From: Craterilacuibacter sp. RT1T
GTDB lineage: Bacteria > Pseudomonadota > Gammaproteobacteria > Burkholderiales > Chromobacteriaceae
Assembly: GCF_023502145.1 (NCBI RefSeq)
Contig: NZ_JAMFLI010000016.1
Location: 1-39,908, forward strand
Reading direction: 5' to 3'
Length of the DNA: 39,908 nt
Shown here: piece by piece, positions 14,928-24,541 of the stretch
Layout of the letters: each line of letters starts with the position of its first letter
Numbering within the stretch: position 1 is the stretch's first letter
The notes under the pieces: model-generated
The model's input: the letters and a program-made list of their open reading frames with translations, nothing else
Database searches by the model: none
What the model was told of the DNA's origin: nothing
Position numbers and translations under genes: made by a program

Positions 14928-15920
14928 ATGTCATCATCTCAAGCCGTGCTGGCCGATCGTTTTGGCCGCCGCATTGATTATTTACGCGTTTCGGTGACTG
15001 ATCGCTGCGATCTGCGCTGTACTTACTGCCTGCCCAAAGGCTTTAAAGGGTTCGAGGAACCGGCGCACTGGCTCTCGCACGAGGAGATGGCGCGCCTGAT
15101 CGGCCTGTTTGTCGGTCTTGGCGTCTCCAAAGTGCGCTTGACCGGCGGCGAGCCCTTGTTGCGGCGCAATCTGACGGACCTGGCGATGCGCATCACCGCT
15201 TTGCCGGGGCTGCGAGACCTGTCTTTGTCGACCAATGCCACCCAGCTTGCCCGCCATGCGCATGCGCTGAAAGAGGCCGGTGTGACAAGGCTCAATGTCA
15301 GCCTGGATACGCTGGATGCGGCACGTTTTGCCCAGATTACCGGGCGCGACTGTCTGCCCCAAGTGCTGGAGGGGCTGCTGGCGGCACGGGCGGCCGGCTT
15401 TGCGCCGGTTAAACTCAATGCCGTGGTGCAGGCCGGGGTGAACGAGGCCGAGATTGAACAGCTGCTGGTTTTTGCTTTGAAACACAGCTTTGTGCTCAGG
15501 CTGATCGAGACCATGCCCATAGGCGACACCGGACGCCAAGCGGCTTACATCGATGTAACGGCCTTGGGCGAGCGCATTGCACAACAATACCAGCTGATTC
15601 CACAGGTGTTGGGGCAGGGGTCCGGGCCGGCCCGTTACTGGGCCAGCGCCGATGGCGGCATGAGTTTCGGCGTGATTACGCCGATGTCGCGCCATTTTTG
15701 CGCGGCCTGCAATCGGGTGCGTCTGGGCGTGGACGGGACGCTTTACCTGTGTCTGGGACAGAACGATAGCGTGGCGCTAGGCAGCCTGCTGCGTGAGGGC
15801 GCGAGCGACAATGAGCTGTTGGCGGCTATTCATGCGGCGATCGCCGCCAAGCCCGAACGCCATCATTTTAACGAGGCGCCGGACAAAATCGTGCGCTTTA
15901 TGTCGCAAACAGGCGGTTAA
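14928..15920 (+). CDS. moaA: GTP 3',8-cyclase MoaA
   Basis: A 330-residue radical SAM enzyme catalysing the first step of molybdenum cofactor synthesis, GTP to (8S)-3',8-cyclo-7,8-dihydroguanosine 5'-triphosphate. The N-terminal SAM cluster is Cys27, Cys31 and Cys34 in CDLRCTYC. The second cluster is in the C-terminal CAACNRVRLGVDGTLYLC. The conserved GG tail essential to the family is present (SQTGG). LTGGEPLL is the SAM-binding GGE motif. The start ATG14928 follows AAGGAATAGCT. Its place downstream of narI matches denitrifiers that carry a nar-linked moaA paralogue. The carbonic anhydrase gene follows after 9 bases. Confidence 0.97.
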   Translation: MSSSQAVLADRFGRRIDYLRVSVTDRCDLRCTYCLPKGFKGFEEPAHWLSHEEMARLIGLFVGLGVSKVRLTGGEPLLRRNLTDLAMRITALPGLRDLSLSTNATQLARHAHALKEAGVTRLNVSLDTLDAARFAQITGRDCLPQVLEGLLAARAAGFAPVKLNAVVQAGVNEAEIEQLLVFALKHSFVLRLIETMPIGDTGRQAAYIDVTALGERIAQQYQLIPQVLGQGSGPARYWASADGGMSFGVITPMSRHFCAACNRVRLGVDGTLYLCLGQNDSVALGSLLREGASDNELLAAIHAAIAAKPERHHFNEAPDKIVRFMSQTGG

Positions 15921-15929
15921 GGCAGGGTT

Positions 15930-16583
15930 ATGCACGATATCGAACGATTTATCGATGGTTTTTCCCGTTTCCAGCAACACTATTTCGACAACACGCCCGG
16001 CTTGTATCAGAGCCTGAAACAGGGCCAGCATCCCAGTACCTTGCTGGTGGGGTGTTGCGACTCGCGTGTCGATCCGGCTCAGCTTTTAGGCTGTGATCCG
16101 GGCGATATTTTTACCATCCGTAATGTGGCCAATTTGGTGCCGCCTTGTACTTCGGGCCGTAGCCATCACGGCGTGTCTGCCGCAATCCAGTTTGCTGTAG
16201 ACCAGCTTAAAGTGTCGCGTATCATTGTACTGGGACATGGCCAGTGCGGTGGTATCAAGGCCTTGTTGGAGCAGCGTTTTGCGCCGGATGCCGAGGACGA
16301 CTTTATCGGTAACTGGGTTGGCATTGCCGAGCCGGCCCGGGTGCGGGTTGAGGCGGCGATGCCTGATGCCAGTGATGCCGATAAGCGCCGTGCCTGCGAG
16401 TTGGCCGCCATTTTGGTGTCGCTGAAAAACCTGCAGAGCTTCCCCTGGGTCAAGCGCGCCATGGAAAGTGAGCATTTGAGCTTGCACGGCTGGTATTTTG
16501 ATCTGGATGCGGGGGCTTTGCTGGCTTATTCGCCGCGCTCGGATGCTTTTTTGCCGCTGGTTTGCCCGCTTGATGTCCGTTGA
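15930..16583 (+). CDS. can: Beta-class carbonic anhydrase
   Basis: A 217-residue cytoplasmic beta-carbonic anhydrase, interconverting CO2 and bicarbonate. The zinc-site residues are visible as Cys42, Asp44 and Arg46 (CCDSR) and His103 and Cys106 (HGQCGG). RNVANLVPP and HHGVSAAIQFAV are typical of the family. The start ATG15930 is 9 bases after the moaA stop, with GGCAGGGTT ahead, so it is probably co-transcribed with moaA. Finding it between moaA and narX is unusual and suggests a need for bicarbonate supply or pH balance during nitrate respiration (inference). The gene symbol follows the E. coli beta enzyme. Confidence 0.93.
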   Translation: MHDIERFIDGFSRFQQHYFDNTPGLYQSLKQGQHPSTLLVGCCDSRVDPAQLLGCDPGDIFTIRNVANLVPPCTSGRSHHGVSAAIQFAVDQLKVSRIIVLGHGQCGGIKALLEQRFAPDAEDDFIGNWVGIAEPARVRVEAAMPDASDADKRRACELAAILVSLKNLQSFPWVKRAMESEHLSLHGWYFDLDAGALLAYSPRSDAFLPLVCPLDVR

Positions 16584-16658
16584 CAGTTTGCCGGCTGCGC
16601 CTGTCTTGCTGCATACACTTTGAAAATATGATATGGATTTTTCCCGCTTTCGCGAGCC

Positions 16659-18599
16659 ATGACAACCTCTGACCCAAACTTGATCGCCTCGTCCCCTGCG
16701 TTGTCTCAACGCCTTTCTACCCGCATTGTTGTCAGTTCTATCGCCGCTTTAGTGCTGATCATGGCGATGATTTCCGGCACTTTATGGCTGTCATGGCAGC
16801 TTGAAGGCGCGGCGGCAGCGATCAATGACGCGGGTAGCCTGCGCATGCGGGCAACCCGCGTGGCGGTGGAATTGCAAAAGCCGGCGCCAAACCTTGCCAC
16901 CCATCGAGCAAGGGTAGATGCAGAGCTTGAGCGGCAGGATCTAACGCTGGCGCAACTGGTATCGGGTAATCCTGCACGCCCTTTGTTTTTACCATCAGAG
17001 GGTCTTGTGCAGCAGCAGATGACTCAGGTCCTGCGCTATTGGCAAACCGTGCTTAAGCCTGCGGCGGCTATTTCGCTGCAAACTGGCAGTAGCCAACCAT
17101 ATTTGCAGGCCTTGCCCGAGTTTATCCGCCATGCCAATCAACTGGTACTGCTGGTCGAGCAGAACAATGAGCGTAAAAACGACTGGCTGCGCCTGTCGCA
17201 AGGCGTACTGGCGCTAGTGGCATGTACCGGTACACTGGCGATGATTTACCTGCTGTATTTGTGGATCATCTTGCCGGTGCTACGTTTGCAGCAGGGCCTG
17301 CAAAAAATGGCCCGCCACGAGTTTGGCGTACGCTTGCCGATTGAAAGCCGGGACGAGTTTGGTATGTTGGCGGGTGGTTTTAACCAGATGGCGGATGAGC
17401 TGGAAGGCTTGTATCGCGATCTTGAAGCCAGGGTGCGGGATAAAACAGCACAGTTGGCTGCGCAAAACCGCGAGTTGTCTGCCCTGTATGAAACCGAGGC
17501 TTTTCTCAATCAGGAAGGCGATATCGAGACCTTGTGCCGCGGCTTTTTGCAGCGGGTCATGGCGCTGTTAAGTGCCGAAGGCGGTAGTCTGCGCGTGCTG
17601 GATGGCCTTAGCGACAAGCTGCACCTGATGGTGTCTGAAGGTCTCTCCGATGCGCTGGTGGCGCAGGAAAACTGTACCAGGGTGCACGACTGTTTATGCG
17701 GAGAAGCTAGCCAGAGCGGCGTGGTACTGATCAGGGATTTTCGTCAGCGCCCGCGTGCCGATGGCTATCGCTGCAGCAAGGAAGGCTTTGCTGCACTGGC
17801 CGCGTTTCAAATTATCGCGGCCGATCAGGTTTTAGGTACGTTTGCCTTGCATTTCCATGCTCCGCGCGACATTGGTTCGGCGGATAGCCAATTGCTGCGC
17901 ACCTTGGGCCAAAGGCTGGGGGCCGCCCTGCTCAACCGGCGTCTGAGTGCCAAGGCGCGACAGCTGGCCGTGGTGGAGGAGCGCTCGCTGGTCGCTCAAG
18001 GCTTGCACGACAGTATTGCCCAAGGCCTGAATTTTCTGAATTTGCAAGTGCAGATGCTGGACTTGGCTGCCCGGGCCGATGATATGGCGGAGGTGCGTGA
18101 AATTGTGCCGCTATTAAAGACCGGCGTGGAAGAAAGCTATCAGGATGTACGCGAACTATTGCTGAATTTCCGCAGCAAGTTGGGCCCCGGCGAGCTGCTG
18201 AGCGGCATTGAGGACACCGTTGCACGTTTTCGCCGCCAGTGTAGCGCCGAGGTGGTGCTGAATGTGCATGAGCAAGGCGGCGCGCCATTGCCACCCGAGC
18301 AACAGTTGCAGGTGCTGTTTATTTTGCAGGAGGCTTTATCCAATGTGCGCAAGCATGCGGGTGCAAGCAAAGTCGAAATTACGATGCTAAATGGATCTGA
18401 CTTTGTGTTGCAGGTCAGGGATAATGGCGAAGGTTACGATCCGGTCGAGGTCGCATCCCGCGCCGAAGGCCATATCGGCCTGCACATTATACAGGAGCGG
18501 GCTCATAGGCTTAATGCCAACCTGACGCTGGAATCGGTACGGGGGGAGGGCAGCAGCTTATTGCTGCAGCTACCACAGTCGGTGCGTCAAGCCGCGTGA
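16659..18599 (+). CDS. narX: Nitrate/nitrite sensor histidine kinase NarX
   Basis: A 646-residue membrane kinase. Membrane helix 1 spans about residues 22-46. It is followed by the ligand-binding P-box (INDAGSLRMRATRVAV, about 55-70), a periplasmic four-helix domain, membrane helix 2 (about 182-207) and HAMP (to about 262). A GAF-like central module with a cysteine cluster (Cys339, 345, 347, 372) precedes a HisKA_3 domain with phospho-acceptor His450 (GLHDSIAQGLNF) and a C-terminal HATPase (RDNGEGYD, GHIGLHIIQERA). It senses nitrate/nitrite and phosphorylates NarL. The stop overlaps or abuts narL. Only 75 bases separate it from the carbonic anhydrase gene, so it may be read from the operon or from a promoter within that gap. 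Confidence 0.95.
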   Translation: MTTSDPNLIASSPALSQRLSTRIVVSSIAALVLIMAMISGTLWLSWQLEGAAAAINDAGSLRMRATRVAVELQKPAPNLATHRARVDAELERQDLTLAQLVSGNPARPLFLPSEGLVQQQMTQVLRYWQTVLKPAAAISLQTGSSQPYLQALPEFIRHANQLVLLVEQNNERKNDWLRLSQGVLALVACTGTLAMIYLLYLWIILPVLRLQQGLQKMARHEFGVRLPIESRDEFGMLAGGFNQMADELEGLYRDLEARVRDKTAQLAAQNRELSALYETEAFLNQEGDIETLCRGFLQRVMALLSAEGGSLRVLDGLSDKLHLMVSEGLSDALVAQENCTRVHDCLCGEASQSGVVLIRDFRQRPRADGYRCSKEGFAALAAFQIIAADQVLGTFALHFHAPRDIGSADSQLLRTLGQRLGAALLNRRLSAKARQLAVVEERSLVAQGLHDSIAQGLNFLNLQVQMLDLAARADDMAEVREIVPLLKTGVEESYQDVRELLLNFRSKLGPGELLSGIEDTVARFRRQCSAEVVLNVHEQGGAPLPPEQQLQVLFILQEALSNVRKHAGASKVEITMLNGSDFVLQVRDNGEGYDPVEVASRAEGHIGLHIIQERAHRLNANLTLESVRGEGSSLLLQLPQSVRQAA

Positions 18600-18619
18600 A
18601 AATAATAAAGATTTCAAAG

Positions 18620-19273
18620 ATGACTATCCGCATATTACTGATTGATGACCACACCCTGTTCCGCTCGGGTATACGCTTGCTATTGCAAAGGCAAAACGAC
18701 TTTGAAGTCGTGGGCGAGGCGGCAGACGGAGTCGAGGGCATCAAGCGCGCCAAGGCCTTGCATCCGGATGTGATCTTGCTGGACTTGAACATGCCGGGCT
18801 TGTCCGGGCTGGATACCTTGCAGCTTTTGGTGCAGGACCTGCCCGAGGTCGCGATTCTGATTCTGACCGTGTCGGAAGAGGCCGATGAGCTGGCGCAGGC
18901 CTTGCGCGATGGCGCGCGCGGTTACTTGCTGAAAAATATCGAGGCCGACACCTTAAGTGCGGCGATTCGTGATGCGGCGGCGGGCAAGTCGGTCATTGCC
19001 GCCGATATGACCGCCAAACTGGTGGCGCAGTTTCGCACTCAACCACGTACCACGCCGTTGCCGACTGTCGCTGCCGAACATGACAAGCTGACGCCGCGTG
19101 AGCGTGAAATCGTGCAATGCCTGGTGCGTGGAGAAAGCAATAAGGAAATTGCCCGCCATCTGGATGTGGCCGAGAGTACGGTCAAGATTCATGTGCAGAA
19201 TATATTAAAAAAACTGGGGCTCTCCAGCCGGGTGCAGGTCGCGGTATACGGCGTTGGACACGGGCTGGGTTAA
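18620..19273 (+). CDS. narL: Nitrate/nitrite response regulator NarL
   Basis: A 217-residue NarL/LuxR-family regulator. The receiver domain (1-120) has the acid pair Asp9-Asp10 and phospho-acceptor Asp55 in VILLDLNMPG. The C-terminal helix-turn-helix (about 150-205) reads LTPREREIVQCLVRGESNKEIARHL and ESTVKIHVQNILKKLGLSSR-like. ATG18620 gives the family-like MTIRILLIDDH. GTG18596 is an in-frame alternative that overlaps the narX stop as GTGA and would add eight residues. Neither has a strong ribosome site, so coupling to narX is likely. Its targets presumably include the narK1 and narG promoters. Confidence 0.95.
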   Translation: MTIRILLIDDHTLFRSGIRLLLQRQNDFEVVGEAADGVEGIKRAKALHPDVILLDLNMPGLSGLDTLQLLVQDLPEVAILILTVSEEADELAQALRDGARGYLLKNIEADTLSAAIRDAAAGKSVIAADMTAKLVAQFRTQPRTTPLPTVAAEHDKLTPREREIVQCLVRGESNKEIARHLDVAESTVKIHVQNILKKLGLSSRVQVAVYGVGHGLG

Positions 19274-19511
19274 GCAAAGTGCGCTTTAAGGCGGGAAAGG
19301 GCGAGGGCACCTGCCCAGCCGCTAAGTGACCCGACCGCCCGACGGGCTGCGCAAGAACGGTAACCCTCTTTCGTCGACTAGGAGCGCGTGTCGCTCCGTA
19401 TTGCTACCTTTTGATCCGTTTGACCGACAGCGCCATACCGCCTCCATTCTTTACATTTTTGCCTGGTAAGAGACTTTAAGCGATCGACCCGCATTTTTTT
19501 ACATCACCCAA
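19274..19511. other. Gene-free spacer between convergent narL and ssb
   Basis: No credible coding frame is visible. It contains a hairpin at 19381-19397 (GGAGCG/CGCTCC around CGTGT) followed by a moderately T-rich stretch, the best candidate for the narL transcript end. The sequence GACTAGGAG just before it (19375-19383) recalls the narG/narK1 motif, but no gene follows rightward. Confidence 0.5.
19381..19412 (+). terminator. Possible narL terminator
   Basis: A 6-bp stem GGAGCG/CGCTCC with a 5-base loop precedes GTATTGCTACCTTTT. It is a weak terminator candidate, the only one found between narL and the ssb terminator. Confidence 0.35.
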
Positions 19512-19541
19512 AAAGCAGAAACCCCCGCAGGGCGGGGGTCT
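19512..19541 (-). terminator. Rho-independent terminator of ssb
   Basis: Read leftward, ACCCCCGC (complement of 19532-19539) pairs with GCGGGGGT (complement of 19521-19528) around a 3-base loop, followed by TTTCTGCTTTTT. It lies about 40 bases past the ssb stop. Confidence 0.75.
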
Positions 19542-19577
19542 CAGGGTAATACTTTACAAACTACTCTCAGGTGTAAA

Positions 19578-20033
19578 TTAAAACGGAATGTCGTCTTCCA
19601 GATCGTTCATCGGTGGCTGTGGACGTGCAGGCTCCGGGCGGCGTTGTGCGGGCGCTGCGGGTGGCGCCGCTGGTGCGCTTTGACGCGGAGCACTGTAGCC
19701 GTCGTCCATCATGGCACCTTCGTCGCGTTTGCCGCCTTGCAGGCTAAGCTCATTCACGCGCACGTCAGGGGACAGGCGTTTGTTGCCATCTTTGTCTGTC
19801 CACTCGCGCAGTGTCAGCTGACCGTAGACGGTGACTTGCTGACCCTTGGCCAGAAAGCGTTGCAGGGATTCACCACGCTTGCCCCATACTTGGCAGCTGA
19901 ACCAGTTGGTTGTTTTACGCTCGCCAAAACCGATGTCGCTGGCTACGCGAAAGCTTAGAACCGGCTCGCCGCTTCCGGTGTATTTCAGTTCGGCATCGGC
20001 TGCCAGGCGGCCGTCAAAGCTAATGCTGTTCAT
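19578..20033 (-). CDS. ssb: Single-stranded DNA-binding protein, divergent type
   Basis: A 151-residue protein with an N-terminal OB fold (about 1-102), a Pro/Ala/Arg-rich linker and the acidic tip DLEDDIPF that recruits repair and replication partners. The OB-fold start (MNSISFDGRLAADAELKYT) lacks the usual VNKVILVGNLG strand, and NWFSCQVWGKRGESL replaces the common EWHRVV segment. It may therefore be an additional SSB paralogue rather than the principal SSB. The start ATG20033 follows CGGAGACAG. It is downstream of yajR on the same strand with a 79-bp spacer and is near uvrA, an association I believe recurs in Neisseriales. Confidence 0.88.
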   Translation of the reverse strand: MNSISFDGRLAADAELKYTGSGEPVLSFRVASDIGFGERKTTNWFSCQVWGKRGESLQRFLAKGQQVTVYGQLTLREWTDKDGNKRLSPDVRVNELSLQGGKRDEGAMMDDGYSAPRQSAPAAPPAAPAQRRPEPARPQPPMNDLEDDIPF

Positions 20034-20112
20034 TATCTGTCTCCGTTCTATTCATTTGGCTGCCGGCATATTGCCGGATCAGACCCTGTCCTTAGGCTAG
20101 CTTGGCCTGTCT

Positions 20113-21474
20113 CTATTCGGTTTCCTGAATCAATTGCTGTACTGCTGCTTCGTCCCAGCCTTGTTGTGCGACTTTGAGGTAAGCAACGCGATCATCAAGC
20201 AATACCACAGCTTCGCGTACGCCGGCTTGTGCGGCAAGTTTTTGCGACAGCGCATGCGCATCGCCCTGCCAGTTGTCACCAATATGAAACATGATGGACT
20301 TGACCGGCAGAGGAGGACGCATGCTGGCGGCCAAGCCCAGCCAGCTGACCATCAGTATGCTGGTGAGGCCGAATACGCCAGAGGGACCCCAATGCGTATA
20401 AAGCCAACCGCCACCTGCCGCACCCACAAAAAGGCCGAAAGATTGAGCGGTATTATACACGCCTATGGCGGTGCCCTTGGCGTCGGCTGGCGCGATCTTG
20501 GAAATGATGGAGGGAAGCGTCGCTTCAAGAATGTTGAAGGCAATAAAGTACAGTACTAACCACAGTACGATTTGCCAGAAAGTGTCGAGTGCCGAGGCCA
20601 TGCCCAGTTGTGCAACGGTCATCACCCCGACTGCGGCCACGAAAACCTGTTTCAGCCGGTGTTTCTTTTCCCCGTAAATAATGGCGGGGATCATCAGCAA
20701 GAAGCCCAGTATCACCACCGGCAGATAGACCTGCCAGTGGTGTGCCTTGTCGAGCTGGCCGGCTTGGGTCAGCGAAAACGGGATGACGACAAACATGGCC
20801 ATTTGCGCCGCGTGCAAGGCAAAGATGCCGAAGTTGAGCCGTGCCAGCTGCAGGTCTTGCAATACCGGCAGCAGGCGGCCGGGTTTGGCTTCGGTATCCG
20901 AATGAAAGCGCGAGACGACAGGGTCGGGAATGATCAGCCAGACGCCGGCCAGCGCCATCAGGGTGAGGATACCGGTCAGGGCGAAAATGCCATTGACCCC
21001 TATCCAGCTGGCGAGCAAGGGGCCAAGCACCAGACTGACGGCAAAGGTCATCCCTATACTCATGCCTATCATGGCCATGGCACGGGTACGGTGCTCTTCG
21101 CGCGTGAGGTCGGCCAATAGTGCGGTAATGGCGGCAGAAATGGCACCGGCGCCCTGAATGATGCGCCCCAGTGTCAACCAGACAATATCATCGGCCGCAG
21201 CGGCAACAAAGCTGCCGATGGCAAACAGCAGCAGGCCGCCGTAAATGACTTTTTTGCGCCCGATACGGTCAGACAGCATCCCGAGCGGCAGTTGCAGTAG
21301 TGCCTGGACCAGCCCGTAGCTGCCCAAGGCAATGCCTATGCTGGTTGGACTGGTGGCACCTGGCAACTGATGGGCGTACAGGGCAAAAACGGGCAGGACA
21401 AGAAACATGCCCAGCATGCGCAGGGCGTAGACGCCGGCCAATCCCAGGCTTGCGCGTAATTCCAGCGGATTCAT
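20113..21474 (-). CDS. yajR: YajR-type MFS transporter with C-terminal ferredoxin-like domain
   Basis: A 453-residue protein resembling E. coli YajR (454). It has twelve membrane helices with the MFS motif LSDRIGRK after helix 2 and motif C-like GPLLASWIG, then a soluble C-terminal tail of about 70 residues. That tail (MFHIGDNW...VREAVVLLDDRVAYLKV) matches in position the YAM ferredoxin-like domain of YajR. The family is annotated as a proton-driven exporter; the substrate is unknown. It is divergent from uvrA across about 120 bp that hold an inverted repeat, and ssb follows 79 bases downstream. Confidence 0.87.
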   Translation of the reverse strand: MNPLELRASLGLAGVYALRMLGMFLVLPVFALYAHQLPGATSPTSIGIALGSYGLVQALLQLPLGMLSDRIGRKKVIYGGLLLFAIGSFVAAAADDIVWLTLGRIIQGAGAISAAITALLADLTREEHRTRAMAMIGMSIGMTFAVSLVLGPLLASWIGVNGIFALTGILTLMALAGVWLIIPDPVVSRFHSDTEAKPGRLLPVLQDLQLARLNFGIFALHAAQMAMFVVIPFSLTQAGQLDKAHHWQVYLPVVILGFLLMIPAIIYGEKKHRLKQVFVAAVGVMTVAQLGMASALDTFWQIVLWLVLYFIAFNILEATLPSIISKIAPADAKGTAIGVYNTAQSFGLFVGAAGGGWLYTHWGPSGVFGLTSILMVSWLGLAASMRPPLPVKSIMFHIGDNWQGDAHALSQKLAAQAGVREAVVLLDDRVAYLKVAQQGWDEAAVQQLIQETE

Positions 21475-21551
21475 GATAGCGGTAAGGTTCCGGATTAAAG
21501 TGGCGTGCTATGGTGCCTGATGCGGCATTAGCTAGGGCCCGGCTCAATAAG

Positions 21552-21576
21552 TCGGGTATATTAACAGGTTACCCGA
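21552..21576. promoter_or_regulatory. Inverted repeat in the yajR-uvrA divergent region
   Basis: TCGGGTA (21552-21558) and TACCCGA (21570-21576) are separated by 11 bases, ending 17 bases before the uvrA ATG. It could be an operator or a leader hairpin near the uvrA start. No LexA-type box (CTGT-N8-ACAG) is visible in this region. Confidence 0.35.
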
Positions 21577-21593
21577 TTCATTGTGAGTAAGGC

Positions 21594-24419
21594 ATGGACT
21601 ACATCCGCATCCGTGGGGCGCGCACCCATAATCTGAAGAACGTTGATCTGGATCTGCCGCGTCACCAGCTGATCGTGATTACCGGGCTGTCCGGTTCGGG
21701 CAAGAGTTCGCTGGCTTTCGATACCTTGTATGCCGAAGGGCAGCGTCGCTATGTCGAGTCCCTGTCTGCTTACGCCCGCCAGTTCCTGCAGTTGATGGAA
21801 AAGCCTGATGTTGATTTGATCGAGGGCTTAAGCCCGGCGATTTCCATCGAGCAAAAAGCGACCAGCCATAATCCGCGCTCGACCGTAGGGACGGTGACCG
21901 AGATTCACGATTACCTGCGTCTTTTATATGCCCGCGTAGGTGAGCCGCACTGCCCGGATCATCATGTCCCCTTGTCGTCGCAAACGGTCAGCCAGATGGT
22001 GGATCATGTGCTGGCTTTGCCGGAAGAAACGCGGGTGATGATACTGGCGCCGGTGATTATCGGGCGCAAGGGCGAGAATGCCGACCTGTTTGAAGAATTG
22101 CGTGCGCAGGGCTTTGTACGGGTGCGGGTCGATGGCGAGGTGTTCGAGCTGGATGCGGTGCCCAAGCTGGAAAAAAACAAGAAGCACACGGTCGAGGTGG
22201 TGATCGACCGGCTCAAAGTACGTGCCGATGCGCAGCAACGTCTGGCCGAAAGCTTCGAGACCGCCTTGCGTCATGCCGAAGGGCGGGCGATTGCGGTGGA
22301 AATGGATGCGGACAAAGAGCATTGGTTCTCGGCCAAGTTTGCCTGTCCGGTGTGCTCCTACAGCCTGCCCGAACTGGAGCCACGGCTGTTTTCTTTCAAT
22401 AACCCGATGGGAGCCTGTCCCAAGTGCGATGGCTTGGGCGAAATTACCTTTTTCGATCCCAAGCGCGTGGTTGCCCATCCGGATATCAGTCTGGCCGCCG
22501 GTGCGATCAAGGGGTGGGACAAGCGCAACCAGCTTTATTTCCAGATGCTGATGAGCCTGGCCGAGCATTACGGCTTTGCCATCGAGCTGGCATTCGAAGA
22601 CTTGCCGGCCAAGGTGCAGCATGTGGTGCTGTATGGCTCCGGGCACGACAATATCGCGTTTACCTACCGTTCGGAGAAGGGCACGCTGTTTAGCCGCGAG
22701 CACCCGTTCGAGGGCATCATCCCCAATCTGGAGCGACGCTACCGCGAGACTGATTCGTCGGCGGTGCGCGAAGAGTTGGCCAAATACCAGAACAACCAGT
22801 GCTGCCCGTCCTGCCATGGCTCGCGTCTGCGCGTCGAGGCGCGTAATGTTTTTGTTGGCGGCAAGGCTTTATTCGACATCAATGCTCTGGCCTTGAAAGA
22901 CGCGGCCGCCTTTTTTGATGGGCTGCAGGTGAGCGGCCAGAAGCAGGCGGTGGCGGAAAAAATCGTCAAGGAGATCCGCGAGCGGGTGTCTTTTCTGAAT
23001 AATGTCGGCCTCGACTATCTGTGTCTGGCGCGTTCGGCCGATACCCTGTCCGGCGGCGAGGCGCAGCGTATCCGGCTGGCCAGCCAGATCGGTTCCGGCC
23101 TGACCGGTGTGATGTATGTGCTGGACGAGCCATCTATCGGCCTGCATCAGCGTGATAACGATCGCCTGCTGGGCACCTTGATGCGTTTGCGTGATCTGGG
23201 GAACAGCGTGATTGTTGTCGAGCATGACGAAGATGCCATTCGCGCTGCCGACTATCTGGTCGATATGGGGCCGGGGGCGGGGGAGCATGGTGGCGAAGTG
23301 CTGGTCGCCGGCACGCCGGCCGAGGTGGCCGCTTGCGAAAAATCGGTCACCGGTGCCTTCCTGTCCGGCCGCCGCCGTATTCATGCCGCAGAAGGCCATC
23401 GCCCGCCGGATCCGGAGCGCATGCTGCAACTGGTCGGTGCCAGCGGCAACAACCTGAAGGATGTCACGCTGGACCTGCCGTTGGGGCTGTTGGTCTGTAT
23501 TACCGGCGTCTCCGGCTCGGGCAAGAGCACCCTGATTAACGACACGCTGTACAAGATCGCCGCGCGCGACCTGAACCGCGCCTCGGAAGAGCCGTCGCCT
23601 TATCGCGAGATCAAGGGGCTGGTGCTGCTGGATAAGGTGATCAATGTCGACCAGAGCCCGATCGGGCGTACGCCGCGCTCCAATCCGGCAACCTATACCG
23701 GCCTGTTTACCCCGATACGCGAGCTGTTCTCCGGTGTGCCGGTGTCGCGCGAGCGTGGCTATGGCCCCGGGCGTTTCAGTTTCAACGTCAAGGGCGGGCG
23801 CTGCGAGGCATGCCAGGGTGACGGCATGATCAAGGTCGAGATGCATTTCCTGCCGGACATCTATGTGCCGTGCGATGTCTGCCACGGCAAGCGCTATAAC
23901 CGCGAGACGCTGGAGGTCTTGTACAAGGGCAAAAACATTCACGAAGTGCTGGGCATGACGGTCGAGCAGGCGCAGGGCTTCTTTGCCGCGGTGCCGACTG
24001 TGGCGCGCAAGCTGCAGACGCTGATGGATGTGGGCTTGGGCTATATCCGTTTAGGGCAATCGGCGACTACCTTGTCCGGCGGCGAGGCGCAAAGGGTGAA
24101 GCTGGGGCTGGAGTTGTCCAAACGCGACACCGGCCGCACCTTGTATATTCTGGACGAGCCCACTACCGGTCTGCATTTTCACGATATTGACCTCTTGCTC
24201 AAGGTTTTGCAGCGCCTGCGTGAAAACGGCAACACGGTGGTGGTGATCGAGCACAACCTCGATGTAATCAAGACGGCAGACTGGATTATCGATCTCGGGC
24301 CTGAGGGCGGGGCTGGAGGCGGTACCATTATTGCGCAGGGCACGCCGGAGCAAGTAGCGGCTAATCCGGTCAGCCATACCGGGCATTATCTGGCTGCCAT
24401 GCTACAAAACAACAGCTGA
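21594..24419 (+). CDS. uvrA: Excinuclease ABC subunit A
   Basis: A 941-residue DNA damage recognition ATPase of nucleotide excision repair, at normal family length. Two ABC modules are visible. The first has Walker [10 protein letters not shown] near residue 31 and signature [16 protein letters not shown]. The second has Walker [10 protein letters not shown] and signature [16 protein letters not shown]. Zinc modules are CPVC...CPKC in the first half and CEAC...CDVC in the second. [14 protein letters not shown] is the second Walker B region. The start ATG21594 is preceded by GTGAGTAAGGC. It loads UvrB at lesions in the cytoplasm. Confidence 0.98.
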   Translation: MDYIRIRGARTHNLKNVDLDLPRHQLIVITGLSGSGKSSLAFDTLYAEGQRRYVESLSAYARQFLQLMEKPDVDLIEGLSPAISIEQKATSHNPRSTVGTVTEIHDYLRLLYARVGEPHCPDHHVPLSSQTVSQMVDHVLALPEETRVMILAPVIIGRKGENADLFEELRAQGFVRVRVDGEVFELDAVPKLEKNKKHTVEVVIDRLKVRADAQQRLAESFETALRHAEGRAIAVEMDADKEHWFSAKFACPVCSYSLPELEPRLFSFNNPMGACPKCDGLGEITFFDPKRVVAHPDISLAAGAIKGWDKRNQLYFQMLMSLAEHYGFAIELAFEDLPAKVQHVVLYGSGHDNIAFTYRSEKGTLFSREHPFEGIIPNLERRYRETDSSAVREELAKYQNNQCCPSCHGSRLRVEARNVFVGGKALFDINALALKDAAAFFDGLQVSGQKQAVAEKIVKEIRERVSFLNNVGLDYLCLARSADTLSGGEAQRIRLASQIGSGLTGVMYVLDEPSIGLHQRDNDRLLGTLMRLRDLGNSVIVVEHDEDAIRAADYLVDMGPGAGEHGGEVLVAGTPAEVAACEKSVTGAFLSGRRRIHAAEGHRPPDPERMLQLVGASGNNLKDVTLDLPLGLLVCITGVSGSGKSTLINDTLYKIAARDLNRASEEPSPYREIKGLVLLDKVINVDQSPIGRTPRSNPATYTGLFTPIRELFSGVPVSRERGYGPGRFSFNVKGGRCEACQGDGMIKVEMHFLPDIYVPCDVCHGKRYNRETLEVLYKGKNIHEVLGMTVEQAQGFFAAVPTVARKLQTLMDVGLGYIRLGQSATTLSGGEAQRVKLGLELSKRDTGRTLYILDEPTTGLHFHDIDLLLKVLQRLRENGNTVVVIEHNLDVIKTADWIIDLGPEGGAGGGTIIAQGTPEQVAANPVSHTGHYLAAMLQNNS

Positions 24420-24442
24420 GCCGACGTGGTTGAAAAAAGACG

Positions 24443-24458
24443 CTAGAATAAATTCTAG
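24443..24458. promoter_or_regulatory. 7-2-7 palindrome upstream of the VOC gene
   Basis: CTAGAAT and ATTCTAG flank AA, 83 bases before the VOC-protein ATG and 24 bases after the uvrA stop. It may be an operator. The TAGAAT within it could also serve as a -10 box, but no -35 sits at proper spacing. Confidence 0.35.
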
Positions 24459-24541
24459 GTAAATGGAATGGCCGGCGGTGTGCTTAAGTGAGCGTAAGCG
24501 GGGCTTAGACCCGAGGCCTGATCCAATCAAAAGGGGATGAC

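Noticed and set aside
19512-21593. LexA boxes before ssb and uvrA
   Set aside because: No CTGT-N8-ACAG sequence is present in either upstream region.
22869-23942. Long leftward frame opposite uvrA
   Set aside because: Same situation: a shadow of a well-conserved gene with composition typical of antisense translation.
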